From contig JAAOOA010000049.1 of NCBI GenBank assembly GCA_012861695.1, positions 912,001-976,000 on the forward strand: DNA of 64,000 nucleotides. Reading direction: 5' to 3'. The notes below the pieces were generated by a model. It searched no databases and was not told the origin of the DNA. It worked only from the letters and a program-made list of their open reading frames with translations. Position 1 is the stretch's first letter; the number at the start of each line of letters is the position of its first letter. Shown here one piece after another: positions 1 to 11,023 of this stretch. Position numbers and translations under genes: made by a program. This DNA comes from Trematomus loennbergii. Its lineage: Eukaryota > Chordata > Actinopteri > Perciformes > Nototheniidae.

Positions 1-255
1 TATTTGAAGACAAATCTTAAAAAAAAAAAATGTTGTGACACCTGATGCTGAACTACAAAGCAAATTCAGGGCCAGGGTTTATTTCCTTTAGCTGACTCTA
101 TAAAAACCAAAAGCCTCACCAGATGACTTGTACCTGAACGGTTGTTATCATCAGTCTTTGTTAACCCAGCTTTCCTCCCCAGGCTCTGTTGGTTTTATGA
201 TTAAAAAAACAGACATATTTTTTTGAACTGCTCCCGTACAGAACGGATTGAAAAC

Positions 256-909
256 TAGAGGTCTACTAAAATAGATTATATTGTGCAATGTTCCAAACTC
301 ACATTGGTTTCTCATACAGCATCTCTGTATAGTATGTGATTCACTCTCGTCCTACACTGCTTGTTGGAGCTCCTGCCCCCCCCCCCCCTGTGAGCCCAGT
401 GGCCGTCTGCGAGACAGCCAGAAACAGCGAAACCCAGCCCGAACACAACACACACACCCGCAGCCTAGCTGGGAGTTTGTGTGTGTGCTCACACACAGAC
501 TCACAGCCTCGCCGCGTCCCGCCGTCTCAGGGAGGAGAAATCGGCGCAGCTGCAGCTGAGAAAAGATTGAGTGTGTGTGTGTGACGAAGTCCGCGGATTG
601 GTCCATTTGGACCAATCCGCGGACTTAACGTAACGGCTCCGCGGACGTAACGTAGCGGCTCCACGGATTGGTCCATTTGGACCATGGGCACGCACGTCAC
701 TGTACCCAGGAAGAAACAATGGAAAAAGAGAAATGTCCAACGAGGCGTTCTGGGGCAGCATAGACAGGTCTTTTCTGTGTTAGAGTTTTACTCGCTACAG
801 GGTGTACTTTGAGGGTGTGTGACTCTGCAGACCGTTTACATGCATAAAAAGCTACATAACACACAAGGGGACGGGTAATAACCAGAAAAGCATGACATGG
901 GACCTTTAA
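256..909 (-). mobile_element. Family A TTAA-flanked non-autonomous DNA element, copy 1 (truncated)
   Basis: The right end reads as the reverse complement of TTAAAGGTCCCATGTCATG and is flanked by TTAA at 906-909. The interior matches the other family A copies at 21777-23495 and 34853-35160: a poly-C run followed by TGTGAGCCCAGT, and ACACACAAGGGGACGGGTAATAACC near the end split by small changes. The opposite terminus is missing; similarity begins near 256. No transposase is encoded, so the short open frames here are not genes. Confidence 0.75.
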
Positions 910-1790
910 ATGGAGTAATGCTGGCAGAAAATGACTAATTAAGTAAAACCAAGTTATATTATACACTTTACCACGTGATGCTAAGATTTGCTGCATCATT
1001 GATATGAGTTGAAGTAAAAAATAAAGCAACACAATGCAAAGAGTGTGTGCAGATGTAATTGGACGGCTTTGTTTTAGTCATTTTGACATTGCGGCTCAAC
1101 AATACATCAAATTCTATTTTGTTACACATTTCATAATACGCAAGTTACAAGTGTAATAAATTAAACTGCAAAATTAAGGCACCACACAATATTTGTTCAT
1201 TATATAATTGTATTTTTTAAATTAATTTGTAAGGGTAAAGATTTTGTTATATGTATTTCTAAATGATACAATGGGTCACAGCATTAAACAGATTTGTTTG
1301 GTAACAATACAAGCCATCATCTCAGTTGACCTGCATTCTGATCTTTATGCACCTGTAGTTTTGTGACCGCATCTTTCGACACGGCTTGTATTATACAGTC
1401 AAGCTTTTATAGCAAAAGAAGAAGACTAAAAAATCTGTGAATGTTAAGATAATAAATACCGTAGGGCAACTACATCTTAAATAAAAACATGTCCGTCTTA
1501 CCCTAATTAAAAACCTCATGAGCAATAGCAACATATTTGACCCATATTTTATTCCAATGTAAGGTTTTTAATTAATTAAAAGGTTATATTTACACGATTT
1601 CGACTGATACAATCCATAATGTTATTCTCAATCAGCAACTTCTGTTGAAAATAAACAAAAGAGGCAGTTCATAAAAAAAATAAAAATAATAAGAAGCTAA
1701 AGGTTTATACTTAAAGAACTGCAGAATGTTGGCACAAAGTTCTGTTGTGTCTCCACGTGTTCCTGAGAAAGTTAACACACATCAGTGCAG
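910..1790. other. AT-rich 3' flank of pex10
   Basis: No coding potential or recognised repeat is visible. On the minus strand this is the 3' untranslated and downstream region of pex10. A candidate AATAAA signal on that strand lies at 1548-1553, about 420 bases past the stop codon; this is an inference from the hexamer alone. Confidence 0.4.
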
Positions 1791-2009
1791 CAGTCTGTGT
1801 GCTAGCTGCAGTTCCTCAGGTACACCAGTCTGTGTGCTAGCTGCAGTTCCTCAGGTACACCAGTCTGTGTGCTAGCTGCAGTTCCTCAGGTACACCAGTC
1901 TGTGTGCTAGCTGCAGTTCCTCAGGTACACCAGTCTGTGTGCTAGCTGCAGTTCCTCAGGTACACCAGTCTGTGTGCTAGCTGCAGTTCCTCAGGTACAC
2001 CAGTCTGTG
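1791..2009. repeat. 35-bp minisatellite overlapping the pex10 stop codon
   Basis: Six exact tandem copies of a 35-base unit (1791-2000) are followed by nine bases of a seventh. Each unit contains GCTAGC and CTCAGGTACACC. Read on the minus strand, the unit is the end of the pex10 coding sequence (codons for VYLRNCS plus TAG) and the bases after it. The array therefore starts inside the last exon and extends into the 3' untranslated region. The unit is not a multiple of three, and the stop lies in the first copy reached by the ribosome. Complete identity between copies implies recent expansion or homogenisation. Confidence 0.97.
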
Positions 2010-2045
2010 GGGCTGGAACTTCTCCCGACACAGGGGGCACTCCGC
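1977..2045 (-). CDS. pex10: pex10 exon 6 (end of RING finger, stop)
   Basis: A CACAG acceptor precedes [20 protein letters not shown] then CS and TAG at 1979-1977. CPLC supplies the last two RING cysteines. Typical vertebrate proteins end YLRHYR or similar; here the last residues are CS. The final codons lie in the 35-bp tandem repeat, so the ending may have been changed when the repeat formed. Confidence 0.92.
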   Translation of the reverse strand, partial: AECPLCREKFQPHRLVYLRNCS

Positions 2046-5000
2046 CTGTGGGAGGGAGAAACAACACTGATCACAAATGAGTTTTTTAACCTTCATATAT
2101 TTGGTGTAGTTTTAATCAATGCCAAGTCAACTTCAACCAGCTGGTTTGAAGAAAGACAGATGTTCCTTTTAACTGCTGAAGGATCTGACTGCTAGAAAGC
2201 ACTGTTAAATATTAGGGTTTTAATGGCTTTTCTGTTTGAGGCTTCCTGTCTTAATGTGTTTTTGGATTACATTTAGTTATTGTTTTAAACTAAGAGAGGA
2301 AGTGCTTTCGATTGCCTCTGACTTTCGGGGGCATTTATAGACCACTTAATGTCAATGATTAAAGGGGGAAGTGTGGAACTTTCTGCTGCTGCCCGGCAGT
2401 TTCAGTGTTACCCTGATCAGAGGGGGTGTGGCCACACAGGGTGATAAAGTGTGGTGTCCTCACACAAGCATTTGACTTCATTAGCAGCCACAAAAGGAAT
2501 CTCAACAATACATCAAAAAGGAATCTCTGCTTATCTAACCTAAACAAGACAGAGCTGCTCTTCCTCCAGGTAAGGACCCTTCCATCCATGACCTTTCATC
2601 AGCACCTCTGTAGAGTCAGACTGCAAAGGATTCTGGGTGTGACCCTGGACGACCAGCTGAACTTCACTTCTAACATCACTGCTACAACCCACTCCTACAG
2701 ATGCACTCTACAACATCAGGAGGATACATCTACTGACTGAGAAGGTGACTTACTGTATGTTTTGGTCCAGGCTCCTGTCATCTCACTGTCACATCTCTGG
2801 ACTTCCTGCATCCCACCTCTGCAGCTAATTCAGAATGCAGGAGCCCGACCGGTTTGAAACCTTCCCAGAATTCTCCCACACTACCCCCCTCCTCCACTGC
2901 CTGAATCCACTTCAAGGCACTGGTGCTGGCCTACCGTGCTGTGAGGGGATCCAGTCTTCCTTCATCCAGGACATGGTTAAAGCAAACACTCCAGCACGTG
3001 CACTTCACTCTGCAACAGCCAATCGAGCCCCTCAGCTATAAAACACACCTGTCTACTAGGGCTGTACCCGAATATCCGTTCGTTGGAGTACTATTCGGGT
3101 TTCAATTTCGTTATTCGGATATTCGGTTTTTTTGGCAGCCGCGCTGCACTGCGGCTGCCAAATGGAATTCATTGAAAACTCCAATATCAACGTAAGAGCT
3201 TGTGCCTCTTCGGGGGGTGCTAACACTTAACCATAAACGTTATCGTTTACTTTCTCCGTCTTTATAATGTAGATATTACTTTTTCTCTGTTAATCTCCGT
3301 CACGTTGTTTCCATAGCAACAACAACTTCCTGTCAACATCGCTAACTCTCCTTCAAAATAAAATGACCATACAAAATAGGAAGCCAAGCCAAATTACACT
3401 TAACATATACAACTGCAACGAAAGTAACAAACACAATATCCTTTTCAATTTCAAAGAACACAAATTGGGTTGTATACATTAACAAATAACTATAAAACAA
3501 CAATACTGTAGAATAACAAAATGAATGCCGTGAATAAACCGAAATACACGTGTTGAAGTGGTTCGCTGCTGATTACTACACACACACACACACCCATCAG
3601 GAACGAAACCTCTCTCCACCTGAACAGTTTCTTCCCCTCTGCTACCGGCCTCATCAACCAGGCCCGGCCCCCCCCACAGACTACTGTCCAGCCCAGAATA
3701 ACATTACATGAATGCACATCATGGGAACATCATACTGCGAGTACTGACTACTGTAAATCCTGCACAACAAGTTAACAAGTTGCACATTTCTCCTCCACAC
3801 TAACTCTTTTTAAACTTGCATCGCTTTCTATTTTGTATATAGTATTTGTCCTATTTCATTTGACTATAGTACTTTATTTTGCTCCTGTCTTTAAAAAAAG
3901 AAACCATATTCTTCTATTTTTGTCTTTGTATGCATGATTTACAGCAAAGCAAATTCCTGGTGTGTGAACCTACTTGGTAATAAGCTTCTATTCTGATTCT
4001 GATGTGAGACAATACAGAGTGAGATGTGCTTGAGAGTATCGTGGGTGTGCTGCAGCTGACCTTGGTGTTGCACCACTCTGTAATGCACTCCCAGCAGAAG
4101 AGGTGTCCGCAGGGCGTGGAGGTGGAGTGTCTGCGCTCCTCCAGGCAGAGCATGCAGCTGGCCCCCTGGGGCCCCCCCCGCTGTGTGTGTGCTGAGGACT
4201 GCAGACCAAAAGTTCAGCATCAGACTTTTTCCAACTTTTACTGCAGCACAACACTTCGATATGAAGTTCAATTCTAAAAGAAATACTTCACCCCCCAGAT
4301 ATTTTTTTAAATCATTAACCCACCCAATGAATTCTTGAAGAAAAAGTTATTTTTCTCCAATACCTCCACGGGCATGCCTTTTTTTCTCCTTTATTTTGTT
4401 CACCATAAAAGTTTCGTGTTTTGTCTTCAAGAATTCAAGGTAGCCGGGGTGAGTCACTGATATACAAATGGTGATTCTAAGGGAGAAATCTTCCTTTATT
4501 GGAGTACAATCAGCATTCTCAATTGTGTTAATAGTTCACTTAAAGGTAGGGTAGGTAAGTTTGAGAAACCGGCTCGAGATCGCTAGAATTTGAAAATACA
4601 CAACCGGAGAAAATCTGCCACTTCCTTACAGAGCCCCTCCTCCAACACACACGAACGCGCACATGACCAATGAGGGCACGAGATAAGTTTGTGCACAGAT
4701 GGAAGGCTGACAGGCAGGTAGGCCATCCAGTTATTTTAGCCGGGCCGGCTAAAATGATTGGTCGTGCTTTTTACAGTACTACAGCTTCCACAGATGATAT
4801 TTCTTTATGGATTTTTTGTCAAAGCACTTAAGATATTCATTGCTATCGGGATGTTAAGAGCATTCCATGGAATATAACAAAAAGTGTATCTCGAGCCGGT
4901 TTCTCAAACTTACCTACCCTACCTTAAAGACCTAAATAAATTGTGTAACTAAATTCTTTCAACAAAATGTTACTATACTATCAATTAGTTGACATGGGAA

Positions 5001-8000
5001 GATATGTGGAATTATGACAAAGATATATCCATATGTGCCAAATCCAAAGCAATCCAGTTTAGAATAAAAGACGGGATACAAATATCCCCTGTTTTAGCTC
5101 CTCACTGTCCCCTTTATGTCAAACATGTAGAACCAAAGTAGGTACCGTGACTCATCACCTGTAAACTGCAGAATACTCGTCTAAAATATTAGATCAAATG
5201 GGGGACCTTTTTCACCGACATTTAGATATGGACTGTCTTTGATTTTAGGTTTGCTAAGTAGAAATCTAACGCTACTTGCTGGTCGTAACTATCAGACCTT
5301 TTCATCTGTGTTTTAATATGTCTGTTTTTAAAGCAATCGCTGGAGCAGTAACTATGAATCTCGTTGTATTCTGTACAATGACAATAAAAGCTTTTGAACT
5401 TTTGACTGCTGCTAGTAAAAGATGATATTACATTACATGTCATTACAACACATGTCACCACATGTGTGTGTAAGTCTCATGTGACTTACACACACTGGGC
5501 AATCCCCACAGGAGCAAAGTGGGGTGAAGTGTCTTGCCCAGGGACACAACGACATGCTGACTGCAGTGGGGTTTGAACCAGTGCTCCACTGATCCGAAGA
5601 CCAGCACGCCAATCCACTGAGCCACAGCCGCACATTATATGATGTACTTATTTCTTTGCTCGGAAAAATATATTACTACCCTATTATGCTCTTTGGGGCT
5701 TTCCCTTTCCTTTCACAACTGAGCCGGCCAGCTAACCAATCAGAGCAGACTGGGCTCTGGTTTCAGACAGAGGGTGAAAAGAGGTGCTGCAGCACAGGCA
5801 GTATGAGAGAAATAAAGAGCTTTTGAACATTAAAGCATGGAGACATGTAGAGACACTACATACTGATATGAAGCTGAAGATGAAGAATATGTTCCCTTTA
5901 AAGTCATATTTGAGTTAGTTCCCTTGAAAGATCTCAGATATGTATTTGTCATGTATTGGTTGTGTCATTACAGAGTTTGTAGACATTAAGGAAAGTCAAT
6001 AGATATATTGTTTAAAAGAAAACAAACAACAATTGCCAGAACTGTGCTGCAGGAAATATGAACAACTATTGGCCAGGTTTGATTGACTTTAAGAAGAACT
6101 CTAACGACTTCAGTAAGTAACAACACATCTCACTGAAAGATGAGCCTCAGATTAAGGATGAGTAGTTTGAATGCAGGTTTAGAGAGTGTGTGTTCTCTGG
6201 CAGTGTGTACCTGAGGTTCCTGTGGAGCTGCCACTCCTGCCGGGCTCTCTGCTTCTTCCTGTGGTTGTTGAGCTGCAGACTCACAGTGATGAGGAGCTGC
6301 AGCAGGGACAGGGCCCCCAGGAGCCTGTAGCTGCTCCTGATGGTGCTGTCATCACCCTGGAGCCCCGTCACACGCAGCTATACACACACAAACACACATC
6401 CTTAGTGGTGACCTCGTCATGCAATTAACTCAAAAGCCCAAACAATCAAAAAAACATTTACAATCCAGCCCCTTTTGACTGTTGATCGTAATTACTAGTG
6501 AACACATACTGGCGGCAGCAAACACATGACCTCTGATATTCGAAGTACTCAGATCTTTTACTCAGAATCAAAATATACTCAAAGCATAGATTAAAAGAAC
6601 TTCTTATGTAGTATGATCAATTTCAGTATCATGTTTTATTATTGTATTACATTTATTGATGCAATAATGTGTCACTTCAATGTGAACCTGGTAAAGGTGG
6701 AGCTCATTCTAATAACTAAATACTGTTGGGTAGATAATACATTATATTAATAGAATTATATAACCTTAGTGGATTTACAATGTGTATTAATATCCTCAAT
6801 GTGCGAAGCAACTCATCTTGTAAGATAAATTAGTGGATTAGAAAGTACAATATTGGTATAAAGTAGCATAATTCAAAAAATACTCAACTGAAGTACAAGT
6901 ACCTCAAATGTTTACTTAGTACAGAGGCAGAAGAAGAACTTGGATCTTTTACAAAATTAAAATGAATAATACTACAATGTAGAAATACTCACTTACAAGA
7001 AAAAAAGACCTGCATTCATTACTTTACTTAAGTGAACTTACAAAAGTTTTAGAACTAAGCAGAACAGTCGTTTTTGGAAACATTACTGGATTATAATTAG
7101 TGATCTATTCATGTGTTAATTATTTACATTTTGCAGTTAATAAAAATGGAGCTAAATTACTTTTAGTGACTTTTTTTACAGGAGATCTTAATCCATATAA
7201 GTACATCATAATTCATTGGTTGATTTATATGTTGTATAAGCAGTAACAAATGTTGTCAGATAAATGGAGTGGCAATTAAGTACAATTTTGATTCCAAAAT
7301 GTAATATAGTAGAAGTATAAAGTATTGTATAATACCTAAAACGTTCAGTAAATGTACTTAATTACATTCCAGCACTGGATGTTTGGTTGAGAGAGTGAGA
7401 GTATGAATGCAGACATAGGGCCTTCTCATGTACCAGAATTTTACAAAATAAAAAAAAAATGTTTCTACTTGGTCTAATATGTGATATAAATGACATGTAA
7501 AGAAATCTACATGACGTACATATCTGATGGCAGTCGCCCTCTTGGACAGGTGGTAGAAGGATCCGCTGAGGTAGAACAGAGCCACATGGAGGCGCTGCAG
7601 CAGGGTGAGAGCCTGCCGGAGGACAGACACAGCCGGGAGGCAGGCCCTCCTCTGGGGCTCCGGCAGCAGCCCCACCACCCTCTGCACCCCCCTCCTCAGC
7701 CAGGCCTCCAGGCTCCAGGACCGGCACGCTGCCTGCCGCTGCCTCGCCCCCCCGCCTTCCAGCTCGTTCTCCAGGCTCACCAGCACCTTCTCCAGCAGGT
7801 AAGGGAAGAAGGAGTGGAGGAGGACAAAGAGGCTCCGTCTGGCCGGGAGGGGACCCGGTGTTTAGTGGGGTCCACCTGGACCATGTGGACGTACTCCTCA
7901 CCCAGGGTCTGGTAACCTGGGGGGGAGAAGGACATAAGTTAATCACAAGACAACTAACTATCAGAATCAGAAAACCTCTAATCGTCCCACAGAGGGGAAA

Positions 8001-9435
8001 TTGCATTGTTACAGCAAAAGAGCCAAATATTGCAAACATATTCATTAAGAGGCATGCATAAAATAGAAGAAAAAATTGAAAATAAAAGAATTCCAATTTA
8101 CAAAAATACATATCCAGGTGGACCACAAAGAGTACCAGTAGCAGTAATTTAAATACGTGAAGCATGTATAAAGCAGTGTGATAGCAGCCATCTTGCAGTT
8201 ATCACAGATTAGTTACAATAACAGATTTGTTAAACATAGTAAAGTGAGATTTCTTAATGACCTGAGAATGTGGTTAAACCGTAGTATGCCAGGTCTGACA
8301 GCAGCTCGATCTCTCTCCTCCAGTCCAGCCATCGCTTGGATCCTACAGGAAGTGAACACACTTTAACCCTGAGACCATCCTGAAGTGCTGAAAGTACAGC
8401 TACACAGATAGACATTTAAACAAACACGTGCTTAATCAACACGTTTGATTGTGATAATAACCAGTTCATATTTGTTATAAGCGTCAGACTAAGCAGAAAG
8501 TGTCAGGTCGAACAAACTGAACAGAACATGTTATATTACTGTGCTTGACCCGTTAGACAGAGTGCATAATAAATATCAGATTTTACTCTTCACCCCTAAA
8601 TGAATAAGTTCACCAAACACAAGGTGGACCGCAGGAGCCCTGCCAGCCTCAACCTTATCCCGGAGTATTATAGAATATACGAGGGGCTGTGTACCACTTA
8701 GGATTGTATTAGTATGAGCGAGACAGCAGAGTTTTCTCTACATGATAAAGTGAAGTAAACTAGCTAAAACTCTCGACTACATGTATTTGAAAAGATGAGT
8801 TACTTGAGGTTCATATTATTAATAGAACATTTAAATTGACTAATGACATTTGATGTACTATTATGAGTGGAGATATCTGGCAGTATAAAAAGTCAGTAAA
8901 GTTATCTCATTCTTTACAAAATTAACACATTAATGCTTCACTTATTATGATCTACTGATGTAATATATTATTCCAAAATAAGGCACTAAGGCATAAGGCA
9001 GGATAATAAATACTTTTTGATTCAGTACTTAAGTATATTTTACTTGCTTATAATTGTGTAATTTTATTTAAGTAACATTGTTAATGAAGGTCTTTTACTT
9101 GTAACATATTTCTACAGTGTGGTGTTAGTACTTTTACTTCTTCCAACTCTACCTTTTGCATGAAACCCCGTGCATGATATAATCAGATTCAGACTCTTAA
9201 TCAACCCAGAACAAGAAGCTATGTTGGCCCATTATTTCACCAAACACAAGGTTGACAGCAGGAGCCTGAACACATTTGAAACTGTTCACCTAGTGAAGAG
9301 AAGCCTTTATTAAACCCTCTCACCAGCCAGAGTCTGGAAGGCTTCGTTGGCGGTGTTCCTCAGGGAGCTCTGGTAGTACTCGTCCTTCTGACTGGAGCGG
9401 ATCAGGTGGGACTGGTTAGCCGGAGCGAGCTGCAT
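1977..9435 (-). CDS. pex10: Peroxisome biogenesis factor 10 (peroxin-10), six-exon gene with two one-base phase breaks
   Basis: PEX10 is a peroxisomal membrane RING E3 ubiquitin ligase; with PEX2 and PEX12 it forms the complex that ubiquitinates the import receptor PEX5 so that it can be recycled. Six exons on the minus strand follow vertebrate PEX10 from end to end: QKDEYY near the N-terminus, [12 protein letters not shown], the helical [19 protein letters not shown] segment, [11 protein letters not shown] with a hydrophobic stretch, QRARQEW, then RING residues [17 protein letters not shown] and CPLCREKF. All introns are GT-AG in the model. Exon lengths 112, 81, 397, 167, 138 and 69 sum to 964; adding one base each in exons 3 and 5 gives about 321 residues, against 326 in human. 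As written, the frame shifts at 7841-7848 and meets TGA at 7777-7779. Assembly error and real decay are both possible. Identity is near certain; functionality is not. Confidence 0.93.
2450..3056 (+). mobile_element. L2/Rex-type LINE reverse transcriptase fragment
   Basis: Translated pieces in shifting frames read [30 protein letters not shown], and [12 protein letters not shown], which are landmarks of the C-terminal part of L2/CR1-like LINE ORF2 proteins in fish. Several frame changes and stops show it is dead. It sits in pex10 intron 5, antisense to the gene. Confidence 0.75.
3057..3180 (+). mobile_element. hAT-like terminus fragment
   Basis: TAGGGCTGTACCCGAATATC opens a stretch rich in CGAATAT and ATTCGG repeats, which resembles the end of a fish hAT family. 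Only one end is visible, so the element is truncated or lost. Confidence 0.35.
3590..4005 (+). mobile_element. LINE 3' end (L2/Rex1-like)
   Basis: The plus frame contains [13 protein letters not shown], a typical C-terminal motif of fish Rex1/L2-like ORF2. A 3' untranslated region follows and ends with AAATTCCTGG, CCTACTTGG and a CTGATTCTGAT tail. It ends just beside pex10 exon 5, inside intron 5. Confidence 0.7.
4061..4198 (-). CDS. pex10: pex10 exon 5 (first half of RING finger), second phase break
   Basis: The in-frame block from 4153 to 4061 encodes [19 protein letters not shown] then [12 protein letters not shown]: the first six RING ligands (C, C, C, H, C, C). The donor is GTCAGC. The best acceptor is CTGCAG at 4199, but from there the phase set by exon 4 is off by one base. 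The intervening sequence contains runs of eight G, four C and five G, so an undercalled homopolymer base is the simplest explanation. An alternative acceptor at 4158 keeps phase without correction but has a purine-rich tract and would drop about 14 residues relative to human. Confidence 0.85.
4540..4927 (+). mobile_element. Family C TTAA-flanked MITE, copy 1
   Basis: A complete copy of about 388 bases with inverted ends TTAAAGGTAGGGTAGGTAAG and its complement, each incorporating TTAA. Internal GAGCCCCTCCTCCAACACAC and CATTGCTATCGGGATG recur in all family copies. It lies in pex10 intron 4. TTAA flanks are typical of piggyBac and Kolobok superfamilies; I cannot choose between them. Confidence 0.85.
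5222..5405 (+). mobile_element. Possible LINE 3' tail
   Basis: TTGTATTCTGTACAATGACA followed by AATAAAAG resembles the 3' tails of fish Rex/CR1 LINEs. No coding part is recognisable upstream. Confidence 0.3.
5435..5636 (-). mobile_element. tRNA-derived SINE
   Basis: Read on the minus strand it starts with an RNA polymerase III A box (TGGCTCAGTGG, complement of 5614-5624). A B box GGTTCAAACCC follows (complement of 5569-5579), then a tRNA-unrelated body shared with the copy at 56985-57186. It is in pex10 intron 4. Confidence 0.75.
5679..5901 (-). mobile_element. Family D TTAA-flanked MITE, truncated copy
   Basis: The interior (CCTCTGTCTGAAACCAGAGC in complement) matches the copies at 39544 and 57614. 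One TTAA lies at 5898-5901. The central part of the family is deleted. Confidence 0.7.
6211..6377 (-). CDS. pex10: pex10 exon 4 (membrane segment)
   Basis: An exon of 167 bases with TATAG acceptor and GTACAC donor, beginning at phase 0 and ending at phase 2. It encodes [20 protein letters not shown], a hydrophobic segment, followed by the basic stretch [19 protein letters not shown]. This is the region between the membrane part of PEX10 and the RING finger. Confidence 0.9.
6540..7377 (-). mobile_element. hAT-type MITE remnants in pex10 intron 3
   Basis: ACTCAGATCTTTTACTCA and CAGAGGCAGAAGAAG at 6924 onward are decayed starts of the very common fish MITE that begins CAGAGGTGGAAGAAGTACTC. The right end near 7377 reads ACATTCCAGCACTG. 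At least two overlapping copies seem merged; no target duplication is visible. Confidence 0.6.
7520..7916 (-). CDS. pex10: pex10 exon 3 with a one-base frame break
   Basis: The acceptor is preceded by a C-rich tract ending CCCAG, and the donor is GTACGT. The first part reads [20 protein letters not shown] in the frame of exon 2. The rest ([20 protein letters not shown] and on to [19 protein letters not shown]) reads in the +1-related frame. The two meet at 7841-7848 in a GC-rich run, where homologues have a short PSS/R-RR junction. One missing base explains both the switch and the phase at the exon 4 junction. Unrepaired, translation ends at TGA 7779-7777 after about 110 residues. Confidence 0.88.
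8262..8342 (-). CDS. pex10: pex10 exon 2
   Basis: An exon of 81 bases with a CTGTAG acceptor and GTCATT donor, phase 1 to phase 1. It encodes [20 protein letters not shown] and TTFS, the conserved stretch after the N-terminal helix of PEX10. Confidence 0.9.
8870..9152 (+). mobile_element. hAT-type MITE fragment
   Basis: The 3' portion has CTTTTACTTGTAACATATTT and ends near TACTTCTTCCAACTCTAC, a decayed form of the same family as at 6540-7377. It lies in pex10 intron 1. Confidence 0.5.
9324..9435 (-). CDS. pex10: pex10 exon 1 (start codon)
   Basis: It begins with ATG at 9435-9433 and encodes 37 residues, starting [21 protein letters not shown], written here as [10 protein letters not shown] then [11 protein letters not shown]. 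It ends at phase 1 before a GTGAGA donor. The start is chosen because it gives the N-terminal length of vertebrate PEX10, and the QKDEYY motif sits about 16 residues in, as in human. Confidence 0.9.
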
Positions 9436-9744
9436 GGTGAGCTCACAGCCGACCACAGAGAGCTAATGTCGGTGTGACAGCAGGCGGACCGTCCGGTGAA
9501 ACACAAGCCTGGTCCCTGTGTTGTGCATTGTCGGAATATGCACTAATATTTCATAAAAGTGTCACAATTTCAAGGAGCTAAAGGAGCTAAAGTCAGTACC
9601 GTTGAAAGAGGAAATAAAACGGAAGTTGAGAAACAGAACACAGTCCGATAACCCGACCCATCACTCACAGCGCCACTCTCTGGCCGGGGGAGGAACTACA
9701 CGCGCACTCACAGCTGAGCCAATGAGGTGAGTTTGGCTGACAAG
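9436..9744. promoter_or_regulatory. Putative pex10 promoter and 5' untranslated region
   Basis: This is the sequence immediately upstream of the pex10 start codon. It is less AT-rich than its surroundings, with CpGs at 9480-9500 and 9650-9710. No TATA box is obvious on the minus strand. The assignment is positional; the transcription start cannot be located from sequence. Confidence 0.4.
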
Positions 9745-10490
9745 ACAACAGGTTTGGGGGGTTACATGTAACGGGATTACATAATCAGGATACAAAAAAA
9801 AGTTACTTTATTTCCTTACAGTTACATAAAAAATAATTATTTAGATTACTGTTACATTATTTAACATTGGGGATTACTGGCACGATTACAGTGTTGGTAA
9901 AATCTAAAAAGAGCATAGTGTTTGTTGTAAAGGATCAGATGTTATCTCTTCTCTTAGAGCTGTACTGTTCTGTAGGATAATACTTTAAGTGTGAATCTAT
10001 ACGCCTACTGCCTGAATCTGCTTTATGGTTTTCACTTTCTTTGCTTCATTTGTTCTGTTTTTAATTCAGCAGGTGAATCTATGTTCATAAAATAGTGTGT
10101 GTGAGCTCAACTGTGTGTATTCAACTAAAACGGAGCATTTTCTGTCAGCTCAGATTTTCTTTCTGCTTTTTAAACTGTAGAATGTGCTCACGTGTTTCAG
10201 TGTTGGTGAATAGACTACTGTCTGAATATGCTTCATGAAAGGCAGCTTTTCAATAAAATCCTTTTTTATCCTAAAAATCTTGGTTTCTTCTTTTCTAAGG
10301 TCACATTGTTCTGTTGTCTTACATTAGAAACTTAAGTCAAAAAACAAATGTATCGTTATTGTTTTTCTCTTCGAATTATTTCATTGCATTTTATATTGAG
10401 GTAATCCAATGGCCTCGGAAATAATCAGGTTACATTACTTTTGTATTTTGATACTCAGATCAGGTTGCACTGCAGGTAATACAAAGAAAG
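9745..10490 (-). mobile_element. TACATGTAACG-type MITE
   Basis: GGTTACATGTAACGGGATTA at the left and ATTGAGGTAATCCAA near 10400 match, in inverted order, the element at 38104-38780. The family ends typically read CAGGGTTGGGAAAGTAAC. Ends are eroded here. Confidence 0.55.
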
Positions 10491-10869
10491 ATGATGAAAC
10501 CATTGTAATAGAGCTATAAAGCTTAACTGCACCTCTTAAATGTGCATGTCGCAATTGTTGCTTCGCACACAGAGTTTACAGAGCAGCTGTAATGACCCAC
10601 TGTGCAGGTTGCAACAAGCTCTGCTTCCTGTGAACGTGGGTTAAGTTCATTCATCCAGTGGTTTAGAGCAGGTCTGCTGCTATCTGCCCTCTAAGCTGCA
10701 TAACCAGTTCCTTTGTCTCCTCACTGCTGCTCCCTGAGCCAGCCAGGTGTACTATAACCGCTACGGAGGACATCCCATTATGATCCCACTGCTATCCTTT
10801 TACAGTGACTTTTATCTGCACTGTATCAGCAGTGTGTCCCAGCATTGTGTACACCAGGAAGCTGAACTT
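10491..10869. other. No recognised feature
   Basis: The sequence looks unique and contains no convincing open frame or repeat. It is immediately upstream of a candidate exon on the plus strand and may hold its promoter. Confidence 0.4.
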
Positions 10870-11023
10870 TGCTCTCAGTGAGGGAGGGGCTGGCCTTTTT
10901 CTTTTCCTCCTCCCTTTTAAGTTGGGAGCTGCTTGTTTCAGACAGAAGTAAGGGGTGGGAAGCACTTTGCTGCCTGGACTAAACCACTAACCAGCACACA
11001 GGGAGAGCCTGGCATCGGGACAG
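10870..11023 (+). other. Candidate untranslated first exon of a plus-strand gene
   Basis: A GC-richer block with pyrimidine-rich upstream sequence and CTTTTAAG near 10917 ends at a strong donor, CAG/GTAAGAC, at 11023. No conserved coding is seen. It lies head-to-head with pex10. In human, PLCH2 is transcribed divergently beside PEX10, so this could be the first exon of a plch2-like gene that continues at 45772. That link is inference, and the 5' boundary is arbitrary. Confidence 0.35.

Noticed and set aside
7362..8165. A 267-codon minus-strand frame over pex10 exon 3
   Set aside because: It reads exon 3 and intron 2 in the wrong frame; the PEX10 residues are in the other two frames.
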